A DNA stretch of 64,000 nt, taken from assembly GCF_009389715.1 (NCBI RefSeq), contig NW_024067667.1, forward strand, positions 566,001 to 630,000, in the 5' to 3' direction. Within the stretch, counting starts at the first letter, position 1. Each line of letters opens with the position of its first letter. The notes under the pieces are model-generated. The model made no database searches. It worked only from the letters and a program-made list of their open reading frames with translations, and was not told where the DNA came from. Below are positions 58,169 to 64,000 of this stretch, one piece after another. A program made the position numbers and the translations under genes. Origin of the DNA: Phoenix dactylifera. Lineage: Eukaryota; Streptophyta; Magnoliopsida; Arecales; Arecaceae.

Positions 58169-59400
58169 CCCAACATGGCCTTGTCCTGACCTAAACCTAA
58201 CTATTTGTCGAGGTCACACTTGACCTCAACCAACACCAACATTCCGTCTAAAATTCTTTTCATGGATCCAACCCGATCCGACCCGATCAGAATCATGACC
58301 GGTATATGAAATCGAGTCAAGTTGGGGCCAAACATGCTCACATCGAACCCAACTTATTTGCAGCCCTACCACCATGAAGCCGGATTGAAAGCAGAAAATG
58401 GGTGTCTATTAGGAGCCTGCTGGCATTGCATGGTAGCCTTTTGTAAAAGAAGGCCCCAAGGATCTTGTGGAGCATGTCAGGCCCAATAGCATCTCGAGCA
58501 TCGTCCCAAGCTCTGAGCGGCAGCAGCAGCAGCAAAAGTACCTCTTAATTTATATATGTGAGAACCAAGAGTCGGATTCAAATCTTTTTCGGGGACACAT
58601 TGTGCTTTTAACCACTGAAACTTTTCTCTGGGCTAATCGAGTTGGACCAGATATTCGTTACACTTTCACAAGGCCCACTATGAGGGTTGATCCACATGTA
58701 TTAAAAGGTTTAGCCCTCAAGTGTTCATCATTTGTAGCTTTCACTTTGAATATATGTTTCAGTAGTTTGCCAACACAAAAAGTTCAAGCTTGGCACTGAG
58801 ACGGCTGCTAAAATATGATGAAATCTCATGAGCTTGGGGTAGAACTGCAGTCAGTGGGAGGACTTTAACCCACAGCTAGCCCATTTAATTAATCTTGGTT
58901 CTTGTCTATATAGTTCACACTTACCAACGAATATACTTGTCAATGAATCAATATATTATAATATTTTATACTATGTAATATTATAATATTATACAATATA
59001 TTCTCTATATTATATTATATTACATATAATATAATATGAAATATATTATAATATAGCATATTATAATATATAATAATATAATATAATATAGATACATTAT
59101 ATTATATAATTATATATAATAATATTTTATACTAAAGGGTATTATGAAAAAGATGGATAGGTGTTACCAACTTATCCGAAAAAATAGTAATGCAAAAGAA
59201 TATGGATGATAGATTCTGGAACCATTTTCTAATGCGTAAAAGAACATGGATAAATTATTTTTCTATCTAAATGTTGCTTGAAAAATACTTATCCAAGAAA
59301 ATACAAATTCTTAGGTAAGTATTTTAGCCTCCAAAGAACGGACCCTAAAACTCCACCCCTATGGTCATAATGTGTTAGAGTTGGTCGTTGGAAAGGGGCA
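57070..59400. other. Gene-poor DNA with AT microsatellites
   Basis: No coding region is supported. (at)n lies at 58136-58167 and an ataata-rich low-complexity block at 58950-59125. Two small segments (57580-57830) encode a short hydrophobic ORF on the minus strand with no family I recognise. Confidence 0.45.
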
Positions 59401-59423
59401 AAAGAAATTGCTCGCACTTAAAC

Positions 59424-59545
59424 TACAATAACCTAGGACCTTATGTCTAGTCGGAAGATATTATTTAGATTTTTTCGTTCTATTTAAGTATCCAAAATCT
59501 ATCTAGTGCATAGCTGATGTGGGACTAAATACACGCTGCATAGTG
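59424..59545 (-). mobile_element. TRIM family A LTR fragment
   Basis: The plus strand reads acaataacctaggacc, then ctagtcggaagatattatttag, ttctatttaagtatccaaaatctatctagtgcatagctgatgtgggactaa. This is the reverse complement of a family A LTR. No primer site or partner LTR is adjacent, so it is a solo LTR fragment. Confidence 0.6.
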
Positions 59546-59879
59546 AATCTATTAAGATTTAACCTATTGAACCTCCCCTGTTCTAGCCCTAAGCTCTGTT
59601 TTTTTCATTATCATGGCCAACGTTAATGCTATCGTAGTCTTTTCTAAGTCTTTTCCAGTGTACCCCTTGCTTTGGGTTTCATCCACTATAGGTCATCGTC
59701 CATTGGCCATTGCAGCCGCTCAGCCAATCTAAATATTTAAATATATGCTTCTTAATTGAATAAATGTTTTAGTTATTGATGATTTGGTTACTTAAATATG
59801 ATATTGTTTGCTTTGAGATTTGGCAAAAAATATAGTAGGAAATTATATTTTATTTGGTAAGGATAAAATCAAATAACTT

Positions 59880-60710
59880 GATGGTTGTGTAAAGAGGATT
59901 TGGACTAGCCACGTTATGAATTGTTAGTCATGGGCCGAATCGTAACATTACGGTTTACCGGCACGGGCCAAAGCATGGGATTGTGGCTTGCCGCCACAGG
60001 CCGAAGCGTAGGATTGTGGTTTGCGGCCATAGGCCAAAGCGTGAGATTATAGTTTGTCAATTACGGGCTAAAGTATGACCAGAGATAGTCCAAATTGGAA
60101 ACATAATTACTAATCGAAAATCTGGATAGTAATGGAAGATAAGATATATGAGACCACTATTGAACAAAAGTTTTAAATTGATGATATATGTGATATATTT
60201 TTCTTGAATAAGTCCAATATTTGATGATGTACATTTATGTGTATGTTTATGGATATTTTTGAGTTGTGTTGGATAGTCGGTCTATGGTTTTATGATTTCT
60301 ACTTGCATTTCGATATGGTTTGTTGCTAACCTTTATTTCAAGCTTACTATATCTATAGTAAGTGGGAAGGATCCTTACCGGATTGTAAAGCTCACACCAT
60401 TTTTAACCTTTTTCTCTTAGAGTTGTAAGATACTTAGTGCTTGACCATGGTTGGGGATCTTAATAAGAGGATGAATAGTCAGAGGTTGCTAATACCAGTC
60501 AACTAAATGGAAATTTATAATTGAACAACTCATATCACTTGCAAGTGATGGATTATTTTATCCTATTATGAAATGAGATCGATATTTGCCTAATTATGTT
60601 ATGTGATGAATCTATAGATCTTGCATATTTTCTTGGGCTTTGCTCTAAAAAATGTGCAGATGTATCATGTGGCTGATCCGGATAATGGATTTGGATCGTG
60701 ATATTATCAT
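59880..60710. mobile_element. Decayed gypsy-like LTR fragment
   Basis: At 59930-60075 four imperfect ~40-bp repeats (gggccgaagcgtaggattgtggtttgcggcca type) occur. The segment from about 60570 (gcatattttcttgggctttgctct..., gatccggataatggatttggatcgtga) resembles the end of the 2.3-kb solo LTR (gcatgatctttagggcactgctct..., gacccgggtgatgggtttcggggcgtgaca). This suggests an old LTR of a related family with its end near 60700. Confidence 0.5.
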
Positions 60711-60909
60711 GGCCATAGCCTTGTCGATAATTAAATATTTGCATACCACATGCATGAAGGTTTACTGTAGGAAAGTTGATAACATACAGGATAACTGTGC
60801 CTAGATTTAACTTTAGAATATGCCTTCCTGAATCTTTGAAGAATCCATGATGAGAACACAAAAGTGCGTTATACACATTGCTTAAATTAATATTATTGCT
60901 AACAAATAA

Positions 60910-62498
60910 TGATAAAAGGGCTGCATTAATTTTATATTTTATTTGGCACAGATTATCGTAAATCAGAGTTTAAATGTGCATTTGGTTGACTTCAAGCCTA
61001 ATTACACTGGAACAGAATTGAACCTGGTCAAGCACACTTGCACCCGAGGGACACATAGCAGCCATCTGGAGGCAATGCGTAATGAAATATCCAAGGGCTT
61101 AGATTCATCAAGCCAAGAAGATCTGCAATTGGATCTCCCAGCTTCCTCCATCATCCCAGCCGTCCACATTCACAACGTGGTGATTTCCTTCCTTCTGGAT
61201 TTGCCATCATCCCAACATCCACGGATCGCCCAGCATCCTCCCAGCGCGGCACCTCTTCCGGGTTCTCGCACATCCGAGCCACGACTCCCGCTTACACTCT
61301 CCTGTTTCCGCAAGTGAGCCACGCCCATTCATCCGTTTCCTGCGAGCGAGCCCAACGCCCATTCATCCGCCTCCTGCGAGTGATCCATGGCGTCTGTCCG
61401 CGATCCCATTCCTTCTTCCGGAGTCCTCATCTCAGCCGAGATCAGCGCTCATTCCTCCAGCGATGCATCCATTGCCAGCTTCCGAACACAGCGCCCACGA
61501 TTAGCTCCCAGATCTCAGGATCCCATGCACCTAGCTCCCGGATCCATGATTTGAGCTTCCGTTACTACCTTCAGCCTTCCCCAACTGGCCACATCAGCTG
61601 CTGTCCACTCCTCCTCACGCCTCTTCCGCAGTCCAAGCACCCTTCTGATGTCACAGCCGGATCCAACGTCCGGGCATCCCGCGGCCAGCCGAAATGCGCA
61701 TCCCGGACGAGCTCCTCCTCCCAGCAAAATTTAAGCAAGGAAAACTTGTTTGTGGGGAGAGGTTTCATTGTATAAAAAGAGAGGGAGTCAGCGAGCCAGG
61801 GGGGGTTCTGGTTCCCACACAAAAAACAGAGGAGAGAAGGTGACTGTTTTCAAAAGAGAGAAGGGAAGAAAGAAAGGAAACAGGGTATGCCCTGTTTCCC
61901 AAAAAAAAAAGAAAAGAAAAATATAAAAGAGGAGGCTACTATTGTAATGGGAGGTTAACACCTTTGATCAAGGGTGATGGAAGAACTCTTGACTGTTTGC
62001 TTTCTTCAAGTAAATTCTGAACGATTATTCTCTTTGATTTACATCTATTATATGCTCTTGGTTCTTGCATACTTATTTGTTAGATAGATCTTGTATGGTT
62101 TATATTTATTGATGCATGGATTGTTTCGATTTTTGATTTGTCGTAGACGTAACCGGCACGATAAATACTTGAATGTTGAATTCATGTTTTCAAAGTATAT
62201 ATCCCATGCTTAGAACTATTCTATTTAATTAATCCTTAATCAAGAATCGCAGAATTTAATTGTTGAAAATAATATTGTTAAGGGGGAATCCAGATCCCTA
62301 GCCTTCTCTATATTCTTGAACGTTGTTTAATCACATATTATTCTCTGCTTTTAATTTCTAAAGATCAACTAAAAATTACATCTAAAAATTACGCTAATAA
62401 TCCATAGATCGTTCCCTGAGGAATCGACCTCAGACTTCCGAGTTATACTACTTGTGCGATTCTCCTGTACTTGGGAGAGCAGTTTTATTTTTGCATCA
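60910..62498 (+). mobile_element. Probable 5' LTR of an Athila/Tat-like gypsy element
   Basis: The end is set by the primer-binding site just after it: tggcaccgttgccgggga (62505-62522) matches, with one change, the tRNA-Asp-type site used by Athila/Tat (Ty3-gypsy) elements. The LTR ends tgcatca at 62498. A possible start is tgat at 60910, giving tgat...atca termini, but this is tentative. A TATA box gtataaaaag lies at 61770-61779. The CCT-rich region 61130-61730 has ORFs without recognisable domains. No 3' LTR is in the window, so the element continues past it or is truncated. Confidence 0.6.
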
Positions 62499-63010
62499 AG
62501 TTTTTGGCACCGTTGCCGGGGAACGGCTGAGTTATTAGTATAATTTTAGATTTAATTTTTACCTTAGTAGTTAGTATTTGTCTTTTGAAAAAAAAAAATT
62601 AAATTAAATCTTTACTACTATTTTTAATTCCCTGCACAGTCTGCATCAAACTCTGATATCATAGAAATTAGCCGTCTGATTTGACTCAAATTTGGTCAGC
62701 TAGTGCAAGACACATTGTTCAATAATCTGAACGGTTGGATTGACATTCTGAGACTTTTAAGACCATTAGATTAATACGAAACCTTGCTGCTTTCTGTTTT
62801 GAATTTTCTGCATTTAATTTTTTTTTAGAATCAGAATTTTATTGTTATCATATCTCATTAACCCTTGTTGCTAATTGAAATTCAATTAAAAAAAATAAAT
62901 TTAAGAGAAGATCAAGGGTGATTATTCAAAAATTTTAAAAAAAAGGGAAAACCTAAAATTTTAAATTTTAAATTTCAAATTTCAGAATTCAAATTTCAAA
63001 CTTCAACTCA
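62499..63010 (+). mobile_element. Internal leader of the Athila/Tat-like element
   Basis: This starts with the tRNA-Asp-type primer-binding site at 62505-62522 and continues as AT-rich untranslated leader with A and T runs. No gag ORF follows in the remaining window, so the element is decayed or disrupted. The boundary at about 63010 is arbitrary. Confidence 0.5.
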
Positions 63011-64000
63011 TAAAATTTTTTTAAAAAAATAAATAATTTGCTTGAATCCACACACAAAGATGCCTACTTGTCTGATTTACTCTAATGCAACTCAGTGTCT
63101 TATCTTGAAAGGCCCATTTTTGCCCTTATATTGCTAGAAATCTGAACTAAGTATCCTGATTTAATAATGGATCCATGGTGACCCTACTCAGTCATTCAAC
63201 TAATTTTTATCTTGAATGATTTAGATGGAATGCGGATGCCTCGTTTCCACTACAAGCTATCATTCCCAAAAGATGTTTACATGCCAACCCCTACACTCTC
63301 TGCTTCTCCAATATTTCAGGAAACTCATATTCACACCACTTTGCTCTCCTCAAAACAAATGCTTAAACTTATTTTCAACAACATGGCTAACTTATATGGA
63401 GCAGCGTTCACTATTGGTGAAGATAGTGAGCATTTTACATTTGGAATCAATATACAAACTTCTTTGTTGAGAAAGTAGTCAAAGATATATTTTTATTCAA
63501 TATTTTTTTAATATATATTTGAGATTCTTGTTCATAAAGGAGTACAACTCATCTATAATCATGCAGGTGTTACCCTATTTTTTTACTCTCGATGACGATA
63601 AGCCTAATGCACTAGCTGTTCTATAGTAGTAGTATATATAGATGACCTATACTCACCATCGCATATGGTCTCCGCCGCTTATGTTTGCAAGTCCAGATAT
63701 ATAAATCATAGTGCATTTGGTTTCGAGTGGAAAAGAGAAATTACACAATTTAACCGGCTAAATCTACTTAGCCTAGGTAATGACATAACATAAAGTAAAT
63801 TATTAAGATTCACCGTCTTAGTATCGGACCTTATATCGATACCACACTAGCACAATATTAATACGGTATGGTATAGAATACTGATAACGAACCGGTACAG
63901 TATAGTTCGAATACCAATAACGAACTCGTACAGTACGGTACGTCTCATACTGTTCAATTCGGGCTAGTACGGTATATCTTGTAAATTACCATACAACCTT
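63011..64000. other. Right edge, no gene seen
   Basis: The ORF at 63212-63478 (88 codons) has no recognisable domain. At 63830-63990 there is a cluster of cggta(c/t)ggta and ctagtacggta words related to the 52.2-kb repeat. Nothing else is supported. Confidence 0.45.

Noticed and set aside
60943-61775. Two ORFs of 124 and 153 codons
   Set aside because: They lie within the Athila-like LTR and show no recognisable domain.

Overview
This window is nuclear DNA from a flowering plant. It has spliced genes with GT-AG introns, AT-rich intergenic DNA, many TA and GA microsatellites, and a dense load of LTR retrotransposons, TRIMs, LINE remnants and a SINE. The contrast between very GC-rich, GC3-rich coding exons (LRP1-like, aspartic protease, 5' exon of the phospholipase C) and AT-rich surroundings suggests a commelinid-type monocot, perhaps a palm. 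That taxonomic guess is inference. No bacterial, organellar or viral genes and no CRISPR array were seen.

Five protein-coding loci can be supported. (1) An LRP1/SHI-STY-SRS transcription factor on + (CDS 5490-6717, two exons). (2) A cytosolic sulfotransferase on + (19876-20911) that carries every family motif but is broken by a frameshift near 20440-20452. (3) A hydroxyproline O-arabinosyltransferase (HPAT/RDN1 family) on - (25615-32881). I reassembled it into eight exons that sum to exactly 1086 nt and 361 aa. Its last intron is 4.4 kb and hosts a SINE, a 2.3-kb solo LTR and a CACTA end. (4) An intronless AED3-like A1 aspartic protease on + (41728-43065, 445 aa) with a clear TATA box. (5) A non-specific phospholipase C on - (50345-55290, four exons, 528 aa), whose first intron contains a complete TRIM and seems to use a GC donor. 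The genes are unrelated in function and each has its own promoter.

Layout. 0-2.8 kb: LINE remnant, then an AT-rich element with a 138-bp internal tandem repeat. 4.7-6.7 kb: LRP1-like gene. 6.7-19.8 kb: gene-poor DNA with one complete TRIM at 11.1 kb. 19.9-20.9 kb: sulfotransferase pseudogene. 22.1-25.4 kb: copia gag and LTR interrupted by a tandem, partly inverted TRIM mosaic. 25.6-33.6 kb: HPAT gene. 33.7-41.5 kb: AT-rich repeats, two LINE RNase H fragments, a decayed TRIM. 41.6-43.1 kb: aspartic protease. 44.7-46 kb: LINE remnant. 47.6-48.8 kb: LTR with a poly-C end and an exact 128-bp duplication. 50.3-55.3 kb: phospholipase C. 56-60.7 kb: decayed TRIM and LTR pieces. 60.9-63 kb: 5' LTR and tRNA-Asp-type primer-binding site of an Athila/Tat-like gypsy element.

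The most interesting structure is at 22218-23996. Several 243-bp TRIM LTRs share 40-46-bp internal segments in one orientation, are joined to a piece of a second TRIM family and then to an inverted copy, and the whole block is bounded by a perfect 5-bp target-site duplication. Its LTR termini match those of the 2.3-kb solo LTR in the HPAT intron, which suggests a larger helper family.
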